Assembly (NCBI GenBank): GCA_964551335.1
Contig: CAZKCO010000002.1
Coordinates: 248,001-312,000 of the forward strand
Length of the DNA stretch: 64,000 nucleotides
DNA from: Tunicatimonas sp964551335
GTDB lineage: Bacteria > Bacteroidota > Bacteroidia > Cytophagales > Cyclobacteriaceae
Reading direction: 5' to 3'
Below are positions 9,599-17,285 of this stretch, one piece after another. Every line of letters starts with the position of its first letter. The first letter of the stretch is position 1. The notes below the pieces were generated by a model. The model searched no databases. It had not been told where the DNA came from and saw only the letters and a list, made by a program, of their open reading frames with translations. The position numbers and the translations under genes are program-made.

Positions 9599-9661
9599 TG
9601 GGATTTTCGCGATGCAGAAAATGAGTTGGCCTAATGTTTCTCCGTATCATCTACTAATTAC

Positions 9662-11371
9662 ATGCTCGGATTACATATTGCTGACGTAGTAACCCTTGTC
9701 TTATATCTGTTGAGCATTACCCTGATTGGTATCAGATCGGCTAGGTTAGTGAAAAGCATGAGCGATTTTTTTATGCCGCGCCGGTTTGGTAAGGGTATGC
9801 TGATGATGCACTCTTTTGCTACCGGAACCCACTCCGATCAGGGAGTAAGCGTAGCTTCCAAGGCATTTACCAATGGCCTATCTGGTATCTGGTACGAGTG
9901 GCTGTGGCTGTTCGGTACCCCCTTCTATTGGTTAATCGCTCCCGTGATGCGCCGCTTCCGGGCCTTTACCACTGCCGACGTATTTGAAGCTCGCTTCAAC
10001 CAAAGCGTAGCCATGCTGTACGCCGTAATCGGTATGCTAAACCTGATGGTAACTATCGGTATTATGCTGAAAGGCTCGGGGGCCATTATTGCCTCAGCCT
10101 TTGGCGATACTGTTTCTACGGAGGTAGCCATTGCGGTAATGACTGTTCTTTTTGTCATCTACGGAGTAGCTGGCGGGCTAAGTGCGGCTATTGTTACCGA
10201 TTTTATTCAAGGTATTCTAACGGTCGTATTCTCATTTCTTTTACTACCCGTCATTCTGAATAGTGTGGGGGGAATGCGGGGGTTGCACGCCACTATCACC
10301 AACCCCGAGCTGTTCGCTATCATTGCTCCGGATGAGATCGGGCTGTTCTACATTATCGTCATCGGGCTGAACGGACTGATCGGGATTGTAACCCAACCGC
10401 ATATTATGGGAAACTGCGCCGCCGGACGTACCGAGATGGACGGCCGGGTAGGGTTTACCGCCGGAAATTTCCTGAAACGCTTCTGCACCGTAGCCTGGAC
10501 CCTGATCGGCTTCTCCGCCATTGCGTACTACGCCAATCAGGAAATTGATCCGGATCAGATATTCGGAATGATGGCTCGAGATTTTCTTCCGGCCATTATG
10601 CCCGGCTTGCTAGGCATCTTTCTCGCCGGTTTGCTGGCCTCTTTAATGAGTTCCTGCGATTCGTTTATGATCGCTTCATCTGCTCTCTTTACCGAGAATA
10701 TTTATAAGCCTCTACGCAGTGGAAAAGACCAGCGGCACTATGTAACGGTGGGCCGAATTGTCTCGCTGTTTATTGTGGCGGGAGGTATGTCCTTTGCCTT
10801 TTGGCTGCCGGGAGTGGTAGAAGGGTTAGAGATCTTCTGGAAGATCGCTCCTATGATGGGCATTGCTTTCTGGCTAGGACTATTCTGGCGCCGAACCACG
10901 GTGCTGGGTGCCTGGGCAGCTACGCTAACCGGTTTTTTCGTCTGGTGGCTCACCGAGCAACAGTTAGTGCTTAAACTGCTCTCCGAACTTCCGGGTGCTG
11001 ACGTCCTCCGACTGGTCACCATGAATATTGATGGCATATTAGAAATTTATCTTCCCTGGCAGATGGTGTTTTATCTACTAGCGGGTCTGACAATGGGCGT
11101 AGTGGTAAGCCTGATTACCAAGCCAGTGGACGATCAGAAACTGGACCAGTTCTACGCTCTGGTACGAACCCCCGTGCTTACCAATGAAGGTAACCCTACC
11201 CAGCCCTGTACGCTTCCGACGAATGCAACTGTGCCTCCCAAAGACAAGTTATTTCCTCGCAGTAGGCAACTGGAAATTCTCAAACCCAGCCAAGTATCTA
11301 TTGCCGGCTTTCTGGTCTCCTGTGCAGCAGTCATCGGATTGGTCGCCATGTTTTTTGCTATCACTCAGTGA
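9662..11371 (+). CDS. Sodium:solute symporter family (SSS) transporter
   Basis: 569 residues, with about 13 hydrophobic spans typical of the SSS/LeuT-fold family. Recognisable parts are the N-terminal LHIADVVTLVLYLLSITLIG, ATGTHSDQGVSVASKAF, the VYGVAGGLSAAIVTDFIQG-like region (here VIYGVAGGLSAAIVTDFIQG) and GIFLAGLLASLMSSCDSF. These match sodium-coupled sugar or organic-acid importers. Placement after a mannosidase and before a sugar-isomerase-like gene (convergent) suggests sugar uptake in place of the usual SusCD/MFS pair, but the substrate is unproven. The soluble tail after residue 480 leads to a last membrane span. Confidence 0.9.
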   Translation: MLGLHIADVVTLVLYLLSITLIGIRSARLVKSMSDFFMPRRFGKGMLMMHSFATGTHSDQGVSVASKAFTNGLSGIWYEWLWLFGTPFYWLIAPVMRRFRAFTTADVFEARFNQSVAMLYAVIGMLNLMVTIGIMLKGSGAIIASAFGDTVSTEVAIAVMTVLFVIYGVAGGLSAAIVTDFIQGILTVVFSFLLLPVILNSVGGMRGLHATITNPELFAIIAPDEIGLFYIIVIGLNGLIGIVTQPHIMGNCAAGRTEMDGRVGFTAGNFLKRFCTVAWTLIGFSAIAYYANQEIDPDQIFGMMARDFLPAIMPGLLGIFLAGLLASLMSSCDSFMIASSALFTENIYKPLRSGKDQRHYVTVGRIVSLFIVAGGMSFAFWLPGVVEGLEIFWKIAPMMGIAFWLGLFWRRTTVLGAWAATLTGFFVWWLTEQQLVLKLLSELPGADVLRLVTMNIDGILEIYLPWQMVFYLLAGLTMGVVVSLITKPVDDQKLDQFYALVRTPVLTNEGNPTQPCTLPTNATVPPKDKLFPRSRQLEILKPSQVSIAGFLVSCAAVIGLVAMFFAITQ

Positions 11372-11396
11372 GTCTAATTCAGGGCGAGACTGAAAA

Positions 11397-12335
11397 TCAA
11401 GCGTTTAGTGCTTCCCTAAGCATGTCTACGCTTTTACGCACTCCGCTTTCAGCTGCTTCCTTTCCCTCAAACTCAATAGAGATATAGCCCTGGTAGTTTA
11501 CTTCGCGCAGTAGTTTAATAATGCGTTTATAATCCAAATCCAGCGTGTACCACTCGCCCCCACCGTAGTAGGTTTTGGCCTGAATAAAGTTGGCGTAGGG
11601 TGCTACCATTGCCAGCTTGTCGTACGGGTCTTCCAAAAAATTACCAGTATCCAGCAGAATGCCCAGCCACTCCGAGTCAATTGCTTTACGAATGCGCAGC
11701 AGTCCTTCGGGGGTAGAGGTTAGGCCCCAATGGTTTTCCAGGGCCAGCAGCACGCCTTTTTCTTCGGCGTAAGGCAAGCATTGCTCAATAGAATTTATGC
11801 ACCACTTAAATGCATCGTCCTCGGTATAGCCCTCAATCGGCTCTTCAATGCCTCGGTTGGCCATCAGATCATCGAAGGAAGCCGTAGTGCCCCAACGGCC
11901 GGAGTTCAGCCGGATGCTGGGTATGCCCATCTGATGAGCCAGATCAATGCAGTGCTTGGTGTGATCAATCGCCTCCTGCCGTTCGGCAGCATTGGGCGAC
12001 ACAAAATCCTGATGGATTGAGAGTGAGATCAGTGCTACCCCTTTTTGGAAAGCGTGCCGCTTGAGTTTGTTCAGGTAGGCAGTCTCTTCGCTTTCCATCT
12101 GCCGGTGCAGTACATCTACACCCGCCAGACCTAATGCCGAAGCTTCGTCAATTACCTCCTCAATTGGTACTTTAGGAGTACGGAAGTGCCAGTAAGAATA
12201 AGATGACACGGCCAGCTTTATATCGTTTTTAGCTAAAGGTTTATCAGAGTGGTTTGGCAAACTGATGGTAGTGCCACTGAAGGCAAACCCACCCAGGGCA
12301 CTTTGCTGAAGAAACTGTCGGCGAGATGCACGCAT
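11397..12335 (-). CDS. Tat-signal sugar phosphate isomerase/epimerase-like TIM barrel
   Basis: 312 residues of the xylose-isomerase-like TIM barrel superfamily, with an N-terminal twin-arginine signal (SRRQFLQQS) and hydrophobic stretch. Barrel strands show the family pattern: LAVSSYSYWHF, GLAGVDVL, IRLNSGRWG, LALENHWG (metal Glu), GILLDTGNF (metal Asp) and ISIEFEGKE (metal Glu). The position that is usually His in the HxKD strand appears as FIQAKTYYG, a variant ligand set. The family includes epimerases and isomerases of sugars and keto-sugars. Export suggests it could act on oxidised sugars with the exported Gfo/Idh enzyme at 1908. It ends 25 bases from the convergent symporter gene. Confidence 0.82.
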   Translation of the reverse strand: MRASRRQFLQQSALGGFAFSGTTISLPNHSDKPLAKNDIKLAVSSYSYWHFRTPKVPIEEVIDEASALGLAGVDVLHRQMESEETAYLNKLKRHAFQKGVALISLSIHQDFVSPNAAERQEAIDHTKHCIDLAHQMGIPSIRLNSGRWGTTASFDDLMANRGIEEPIEGYTEDDAFKWCINSIEQCLPYAEEKGVLLALENHWGLTSTPEGLLRIRKAIDSEWLGILLDTGNFLEDPYDKLAMVAPYANFIQAKTYYGGGEWYTLDLDYKRIIKLLREVNYQGYISIEFEGKEAAESGVRKSVDMLREALNA

Positions 12336-12430
12336 ACGTTGTGTGGTTAGTGATTTATACGATGGTACGGAAATACCGCTGTATTTTCAAGTTGTTTGAA
12401 CTTGGCGGCGAGTAGCTTCCGTAGTTTTTC

Positions 12431-12438
12431 TATATTTG
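12431..12438 (+). promoter_or_regulatory. Bacteroidota -7 promoter element before the MarR gene
   Basis: TATATTTG fits the TAnnTTTG consensus used by the Bacteroidota primary sigma factor. It lies 24 bases before the ATG at 12463 and overlaps a possible TTG start at 12436, so the ATG is the better start. No convincing -33 TTG is found at the usual 19-21 base spacing. Confidence 0.5.
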
Positions 12439-12462
12439 AAGTTGACCACTGAAAATCCAACC

Positions 12463-12900
12463 ATGCCCGACCAAGGAACCTACAGCGAATACTCGTTCTT
12501 ACTGGAAAAGACCCAGCGTCGCATCAAGCAGTACGCCCAACAAAAGTTTGCGGAGTTTGATTTTGGAGTAACCGTAGACCAGTGGATCGTGCTAAAGCAG
12601 TTAGATGCTCACTCGAATTTGAGCCAGAGCGAACTGGCCGAGGCTACGTACAAGGGTATGCCTACGCTCACCCGCATTGTAGATTTGCTTTGCACTAAGG
12701 GCCTTACTGAGCGCATAACCGATGAGAAAGATCGAAGGAAGTGTTTTGTTCGCTTAACGAAGAACGGACAGGTTAAAGTAGATGAAATGAAGCCTAAAGT
12801 AAATCAGATTCGGAAGGCAGCGTGGCGGGGATTGCAACCGCAGGATTTTGAGCATTTCAGGAATACGCTTAACACAATCTATCGAAATCTGGAAGTCTAA
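12463..12900 (+). CDS. MarR family transcriptional regulator
   Basis: 145 residues from the ATG at 12463 (an in-frame TTG at 12436 overlaps the -7 element). It has a MarR winged helix-turn-helix: dimer helix at the N-terminus (EYSFLLEKTQRRIKQYAQ), recognition region LSQSELAEATYKGMPTLTRI, and wing ITDEKDRRKCFVRLTKNG with the DxRxxxLxLT-type pattern typical of MarR. It probably binds as a dimer to a palindrome and responds to a small ligand. It is followed by the ferredoxin-NADP reductase gene across a 205-base structured leader, so it may control that redox pair. No operator could be identified with confidence. Confidence 0.85.
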   Translation: MPDQGTYSEYSFLLEKTQRRIKQYAQQKFAEFDFGVTVDQWIVLKQLDAHSNLSQSELAEATYKGMPTLTRIVDLLCTKGLTERITDEKDRRKCFVRLTKNGQVKVDEMKPKVNQIRKAAWRGLQPQDFEHFRNTLNTIYRNLEV

Positions 12901-12982
12901 AAAAAATTTCTCAATTTATTTGCCACAATAATATTTCGTATGGCAAACAATTTGTCTAGATTCGCGTAATTATAATTAAAAG

Positions 12983-13086
12983 TTCTACCGGATAAGCGTA
13001 GCGAATTCCGGTGGCCGACACCCGGTATCTCCCACATGAGATGGAGGAGGCCCCGGGTCTCGCCAGACCGGAACAGGTCCGGGGAA
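12983..13086 (+). promoter_or_regulatory. GC-rich, highly structured 5' leader of the reductase gene (possible riboswitch or cis-RNA)
   Basis: This 104-base stretch is far more GC-rich than the flanks. It holds nested complementary segments: ACCGGA 12987-12992 with TCCGGT 13007-13012; ACCCGG 13020-13025 with CCGGGT 13053-13058; inside that, ATCTC 13027-13031 with GAGAT 13038-13042; and CCGGA 13068-13072 with TCCGG 13078-13082. CCGGA at 12988 can also pair with the last TCCGG, closing a multi-branch fold. It ends 19 bases before the ATG at 13106. I compared it by eye with TPP, SAM, FMN, cobalamin, Moco, ZTP, fluoride, guanidine, SRP and RNase P RNAs and saw no match. No U-run terminator follows, so any control would be at translation. 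Confidence 0.55.
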
Positions 13087-13105
13087 TATCATTTAATAAT
13101 TTATC

Positions 13106-14134
13106 ATGGTTCAGAGCATTGAAGACAAACGGGTAGAGACGGATATCTGCATCATTGGAGCGGGTCCGGTAGGATTATTTGCGGTATTTGAAGCGGGCTT
13201 ACTGAAAATGCGCTGTCACCTGATTGATGCCTTGCCCCAGGTAGGTGGTCAGCTTTCGGAGATTTACCCCAAAAAACCCATTTACGATATTCCGGGCTAT
13301 CCCGATATTTTAGCGCAGGATTTAGTAAATAACCTGGAACAGCAGATTGATCCTTTCAAACCTACGGCTACGCTGGGCGAACGAGTGGAAGAACTGGAAC
13401 GGCTGGAAGATGACTCTTTCCGGCTGCGAACCAACGAGGGGACCGAAGTATACTGCAAAGTAGTGGTAATTGCGGGTGGACTAGGCTGCTTTGAACCTCG
13501 TAAGCCCCCCATTGAAAATCTGGAGCAGTACGAAGGTAAAGGCATTACCTACATCGTTAAAAATCCGGAGAAGTTTCGGGGCAAGAAGCTAGTTCTGGCC
13601 GGCGGCGGTGATTCCGCTCTGGACTGGACGCTGTACCTATCCGAACTGGCGGAAGAAGTAACGCTAGTCCATCGGGGCAGCAGCTTCCGGGGAGCCCCTG
13701 ATTCGGCGGAGAAAGTACTCAGCCTGGCTGATCAACGGAAAATCAACTTACGGCTTAATGCCAACGTAACGGCTATCCAGGGCAACGGAAAGCTAAATGC
13801 CTGTGTTATTACTGATAAAGAGAAAAACTCAACGACGGTAGATACCGACTATTTTATTCCCTTGTTTGGTCTTAGCCCTAAGCTCGGCCCCATTGCCAAC
13901 TGGAAACTGAATCTGGATCGCAACGCCATCGTGGTGAACACCGAAGATTATTCTACCAACGTACCGGGCATCTACGCCATCGGCGATATCAACACTTATC
14001 CGGGTAAGCTGAAGTTAATCCTCTGCGGCTTTCACGAAGCGGCATTGATGTCGCACTCCGCTTACCGCATCGTCAGCGGCGGCAAGAAAGCAAGTTTCAA
14101 ATATACCACTGTAAACGGAGCGCCAACTTTATAG
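13106..14134 (+). CDS. Ferredoxin--NADP+ reductase, thioredoxin-reductase-like type
   Basis: 342 residues. The FAD motif is IIGAGPVGLF (GxGxxG with Gly18, Gly20, Gly23) and the NADPH motif is GGGDSALDW (about 166-174). The C-terminal GDINTYPGKLKLILCGFHEA gives the FAD-binding GD box. The redox CxxC of true thioredoxin reductase is missing, and the length matches homodimeric bacterial FNRs (YumC type). It moves electrons between NADPH and ferredoxin. A 2Fe-2S ferredoxin gene follows 91 bases downstream, a likely partner. The gene has the structured leader at 12983-13086 and lies downstream of a MarR gene. Confidence 0.9.
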   Translation: MVQSIEDKRVETDICIIGAGPVGLFAVFEAGLLKMRCHLIDALPQVGGQLSEIYPKKPIYDIPGYPDILAQDLVNNLEQQIDPFKPTATLGERVEELERLEDDSFRLRTNEGTEVYCKVVVIAGGLGCFEPRKPPIENLEQYEGKGITYIVKNPEKFRGKKLVLAGGGDSALDWTLYLSELAEEVTLVHRGSSFRGAPDSAEKVLSLADQRKINLRLNANVTAIQGNGKLNACVITDKEKNSTTVDTDYFIPLFGLSPKLGPIANWKLNLDRNAIVVNTEDYSTNVPGIYAIGDINTYPGKLKLILCGFHEAALMSHSAYRIVSGGKKASFKYTTVNGAPTL

Positions 14135-14156
14135 TCATTAGCTGCTGTGGAACAGT

Positions 14157-14200
14157 CCTTTGTCCCTTGTCAACTGTAAAGGAATAACAAAAGACAAAGG
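14157..14200. repeat. Inverted word repeat between reductase and ferredoxin genes
   Basis: CCTTTGTC at 14157-14164 pairs with GACAAAGG at 14193-14200, an 8-base stem. Near-copies of the same word lie on both sides (CCCTTGTC; GGCTAAAGACC). It lies between stop 14134 and the ferredoxin start and matches the word-repeat class seen elsewhere in the window. Confidence 0.5.
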
Positions 14201-14225
14201 CTAAAGACCAGTGACCAGAAATATT

Positions 14226-14555
14226 ATGATCACACTATACGTAGAAGGAGAGAACGGAGATCGGCAGCCGATTGAGGCTCCTACCGATATGCAGTTATCA
14301 CTGATGGAGGTGCTGAAGGCATCTGACTACCCCGTACAAGCTACTTGCGGGGGTATGGCGATTTGTGCTACCTGCCACGTAGAAGTAGTGGAGGGCGACG
14401 ACACCTACAAGGAGGCCACTGACCCCGAGCTGGATATGCTGGATACCCTACCGGAAGTAACCGACAGCAGCCGTTTAGCCTGCCAGATGCGCCTTGCCGC
14501 CGACATGGACGGATTGGTAGTGCGTATCCTCGCCAGCGAAGAAGCTGAGTACTAG
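14226..14555 (+). CDS. Adrenodoxin-type [2Fe-2S] ferredoxin
   Basis: 109 residues from ATG 14226; an in-frame GTG at 14211 would add five residues but the ATG starts exactly at the first beta strand (MITLYVEG). Cluster cysteines are Cys41, Cys47, Cys50 and Cys86, spacing CX5CX2CX35C as in adrenodoxin and Isc-type ferredoxins. The rest (MDGLVVRIL) is the usual closing strand. It likely takes electrons from the reductase at 13106. No cytochrome P450, oxygenase or Isc genes are nearby, so the final acceptor is not known. Its stop overlaps the end of the convergent TIM-barrel gene by four bases. Confidence 0.9.
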   Translation: MITLYVEGENGDRQPIEAPTDMQLSLMEVLKASDYPVQATCGGMAICATCHVEVVEGDDTYKEATDPELDMLDTLPEVTDSSRLACQMRLAADMDGLVVRILASEEAEY

Positions 14556-15472
14556 AGTACTAAGAACTGGCTTACGTAGTTGCGGGCAATCAGAATGGAG
14601 GATTTGATGGCTTCTTCTGAATCCTCAAAGGCCTTATCTTCTACTTCAATGCAGGTTGGCCCTCTGTAGCCAATAGTAGTTAATGCCGAGAAAAAATCTC
14701 TCCAGCGAACATCCCCCAGACCCGGTAATTTAGGCGAATGGTACTCCAGCGGAGTAGCCAGCACCCCTACCTGATTTAGCTTATCGCGGTATACCTTCAC
14801 ATCTTTCAGGTGCACGTGGTGGATGCGTTCTTGGTAATCATAGATGGGCTGGATCTCGTCCATCTGCATCCACACCAGATGAGAAGGGTCATAATTCAAA
14901 CCAAAATTAGGGCTGGGAATGATGTCAAACATCCGATCCCAATGGGCAGGACTGTAGGCCAGATTTTTCCCGCCCGGCCACTCATCCTGGGTGAAAAACA
15001 TCGGACAGTTCTCAATACCGATGTTGATATTATGCTGCTCGGCAACCTTAATAATCTCCGGGAAGCGCTCCTTAAATACGGCAAAGTTATCATCTACACT
15101 CCGACTGGGTTCGCGCCCCACAAAGGTGTTCACCACCGGAATGCCTAGCTTGGCCGCTGCCGGAATAATTTTTTTGATATGCTCAATCTCCTGGGCCGCC
15201 TTTGCCTCATCAGCGGCAAGTGGATTGGGATAGTAGCCCAGCCCGGAAATAAAGACATTCTTTTTTTTCAAATAACTCTGAATGTGGTTTAGCTGATCGT
15301 CGTCTAGTCCATCCACATTCACGTGCGTAACTCCAGCGTAGCGGCGTTCGGCTTTGCCTACCGGCCAGCACATAATTTCTACGCAGGCAAATTTATTTTC
15401 GGAGGCGAAATCAATAACTTCCTCAAAGGGTTTTTCGGCCAGTATGGCGCTAACGAATCCTAGTTGTTGCAT
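14552..15472 (-). CDS. Sugar phosphate isomerase/epimerase family TIM barrel
   Basis: 306 residues, cytosolic, xylose-isomerase-like TIM barrel. All usual metal ligands are visible: Glu in IGIENCPMF, Asp/His in NYDPSHLVW, His in HHVHLKDVKV and Glu in CIEVEDKAF. This is the complete set, unlike the variant set of the exported relative at 11397. Family members epimerise or isomerise keto-sugars, and some act on 3-keto-sugars or inosose. Its end overlaps the ferredoxin stop by four bases (convergent). It is transcribed from the side of the GntR unit but lies behind a 188-residue membrane protein. Confidence 0.85.
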   Translation of the reverse strand: MQQLGFVSAILAEKPFEEVIDFASENKFACVEIMCWPVGKAERRYAGVTHVNVDGLDDDQLNHIQSYLKKKNVFISGLGYYPNPLAADEAKAAQEIEHIKKIIPAAAKLGIPVVNTFVGREPSRSVDDNFAVFKERFPEIIKVAEQHNINIGIENCPMFFTQDEWPGGKNLAYSPAHWDRMFDIIPSPNFGLNYDPSHLVWMQMDEIQPIYDYQERIHHVHLKDVKVYRDKLNQVGVLATPLEYHSPKLPGLGDVRWRDFFSALTTIGYRGPTCIEVEDKAFEDSEEAIKSSILIARNYVSQFLVL

Positions 15473-15514
15473 GGTAATTATTATTAATCTTTATTCTTCA
15501 CTCATGAAAAATAT

Positions 15515-16081
15515 CTAAGTTCCAACGGCAGGTAGACTATTTCTTCTGTTCTGCAGAATGATTATTGTTACCATATAAATTAGTACGATAGCTAACGGTA
15601 TAGTAACGAATCTATGTTCGGGGAACAAATACCATAAAGCAAGCACCAATGCTGTTCTGACTCCCGCATGGAATATTCCAACCCAATGTTTGATCATCCA
15701 CGAAAAGGGCAGCCACATCAATCCGGTCAAAATTCCCACCGTCATAGGTAGCGAGGTGTAATCCAAAATAAAGAACGGAATAGCGATGGAATAAACCAGC
15801 ATGGCCTGCCCGACAGTAAATAGAAATAGCTGATCAAACTCATTTTTGAGCTTATTCTTGTCGAGAAAATTCTCTCCGGTAAACTTGGAGATAAACATTC
15901 CCAAATAAACAATACTTCCCGTTCCGATGAACAGTACCCACACCGTTATTCTATCTGGCAAAGTAAGACCAGCTACGCCGATTATCAGCCAAACTAGTAA
16001 CCCGGCAATAGGAGTAGCCAAAAATTTCCTGCTAGCAAATTCTCTTCTCTGTTCCTCCAAGGTTCGCTGGGTATTTATCAT
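15515..16081 (-). CDS. Five-to-six-span membrane protein of unknown function
   Basis: 188 residues. After a charged N-terminus (TLEEQRREFASRKF) come hydrophobic segments at about 24-42, 46-64, 88-106, 113-130, 138-153 and 159-176. It loosely resembles DUF7010-type membrane proteins, which start with a similar EQRREF block, but I cannot confirm this. It lies 42 bases upstream of the TIM-barrel gene at 14552 and 58 bases after the end of the Gfo/Idh/MocA gene on the same strand. It may be read through from the GntR unit. No catalytic motif is visible. Confidence 0.6.
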   Translation of the reverse strand: MINTQRTLEEQRREFASRKFLATPIAGLLVWLIIGVAGLTLPDRITVWVLFIGTGSIVYLGMFISKFTGENFLDKNKLKNEFDQLFLFTVGQAMLVYSIAIPFFILDYTSLPMTVGILTGLMWLPFSWMIKHWVGIFHAGVRTALVLALWYLFPEHRFVTIPLAIVLIYMVTIIILQNRRNSLPAVGT

Positions 16082-16139
16082 TTAGCTTCTGATTAAAGCA
16101 TAAGGGACCCTGTTAATGTTTCAGAATGCACGCGAACCG

Positions 16140-17285
16140 CTAAATCGTTACCCAAGCCTGCTTTTTGTTACTGTCAACGATGGCTTCTCCCAGGTAAAGT
16201 TCGCGAAGTCCATCAGCGAAGGTCGGATACAAGTCTTTTTCGTGCTTACCGTTGCGGATGGCTCCGTATACCTGTTTGAACAGTTGCTTGGAGGTATCAG
16301 GGAACCCTTCGTTGTGGCCACCGGGAAAGGAGATCAGTTTGGAAGCCGCCTCGTCTACCAAAGCTGGGTCGCGCAATAGTTGCCCATTGGGGGTGTCCCG
16401 TTCGCCAATCCAGAGTTCATTGGGTGACTCTGAGCACCAGGCGATCGTTTTCTTGGATCCGGCAATTTCTACATTGATGCGGTTCTTACGTCCGGCCGAT
16501 ACCTGGCTTACGGTAAGTACCCCTTTGTTGCCATTGCTGAAGCGCAGCATTACGGTAGCAAAATCTTCGGTTTCAATGGGTACATCGGCGTAGTCTTCCG
16601 GCTTTAGCATCTTGCCCGAATAGGTTTCTACTGGCTTCAATGGCTTCTTCCGGGTGGGGTGTACGGTAGAAAAATCAGCCATCACTTCTTTAATCTCCAG
16701 GCCGGTTACGTGCTCAATCAGGTCCATCAGGTGAGAGCCAATGTCAGCAATCGCCCTTGAATCGCCCGAATACTGTGGTTCTAAGCGCCAGTTGTAATCA
16801 GTAGCGTAGAAAAGCCAGTCCTGTAGATAAGTGCCAATTACCGAGTAAATATCACCTAAATCACCGTTTTCGCGCATGGCTTTCATCTGCCGTACCAACG
16901 GATAATAACGGATGTTAAAGTGCACAGCATTCACCAATCCGGTTTTCTCCGCCAGGCTTACCAGTTCCTCCGCTTCGGCGATGGTCATGGATAATGGTTT
17001 CTCACAAACTACATTAATACCTGCTTCCAGTGCCGCTTTCGCCATGGGGTAGTGCAGATGGTTGGGAGTACAAATATGGATACAGTCCAGACCTTCGTGC
17101 GCCAATAATTCTTCGTAACTGCCGTAAGCGGCTGAAACTCCCAGTTGATTAGCTTTTTCCTGGGCAATTTCTGCGTTCATATCGCTAATAGCCGCTACTT
17201 GCAGATTAGGAATACGACGAAGGGCTTCAATGTGGGCGGGTCCGATAAAGCCGAGTCCGGCTACGCCAATTTGTAAGGTTTTCAT
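16140..17285 (-). CDS. Gfo/Idh/MocA family oxidoreductase (cytosolic)
   Basis: 381 residues, no signal peptide. NAD(P) motif GVAGLGFIGPAH (residues 8-19) and conserved CEKPLSM in the sugar-binding cleft; the C-terminal half is the usual open beta sheet domain. Unlike the enzyme at 1908, this one is cytoplasmic. Its start overlaps the end of the PfkB kinase gene by four bases (ATGA), so it is translationally coupled into the GntR-deoC-kinase unit. It likely oxidises or reduces the sugar released by that pathway; inositol dehydrogenases belong to the same family. Confidence 0.88.
   Translation of the reverse strand: MKTLQIGVAGLGFIGPAHIEALRRIPNLQVAAISDMNAEIAQEKANQLGVSAAYGSYEELLAHEGLDCIHICTPNHLHYPMAKAALEAGINVVCEKPLSMTIAEAEELVSLAEKTGLVNAVHFNIRYYPLVRQMKAMRENGDLGDIYSVIGTYLQDWLFYATDYNWRLEPQYSGDSRAIADIGSHLMDLIEHVTGLEIKEVMADFSTVHPTRKKPLKPVETYSGKMLKPEDYADVPIETEDFATVMLRFSNGNKGVLTVSQVSAGRKNRINVEIAGSKKTIAWCSESPNELWIGERDTPNGQLLRDPALVDEAASKLISFPGGHNEGFPDTSKQLFKQVYGAIRNGKHEKDLYPTFADGLRELYLGEAIVDSNKKQAWVTI

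Noticed and set aside
12983..13086. SRP (4.5S) RNA because of CAGGTCCGG
   Set aside because: The GGAA tetraloop and pairing right arm (GGAAGGAAGCAG) are missing; the match is limited to nine bases.
1..15500. Polysaccharide utilisation locus with SusC/SusD
   Set aside because: No TonB-dependent receptor or SusD-like gene is in the window, so the region is not called a PUL.
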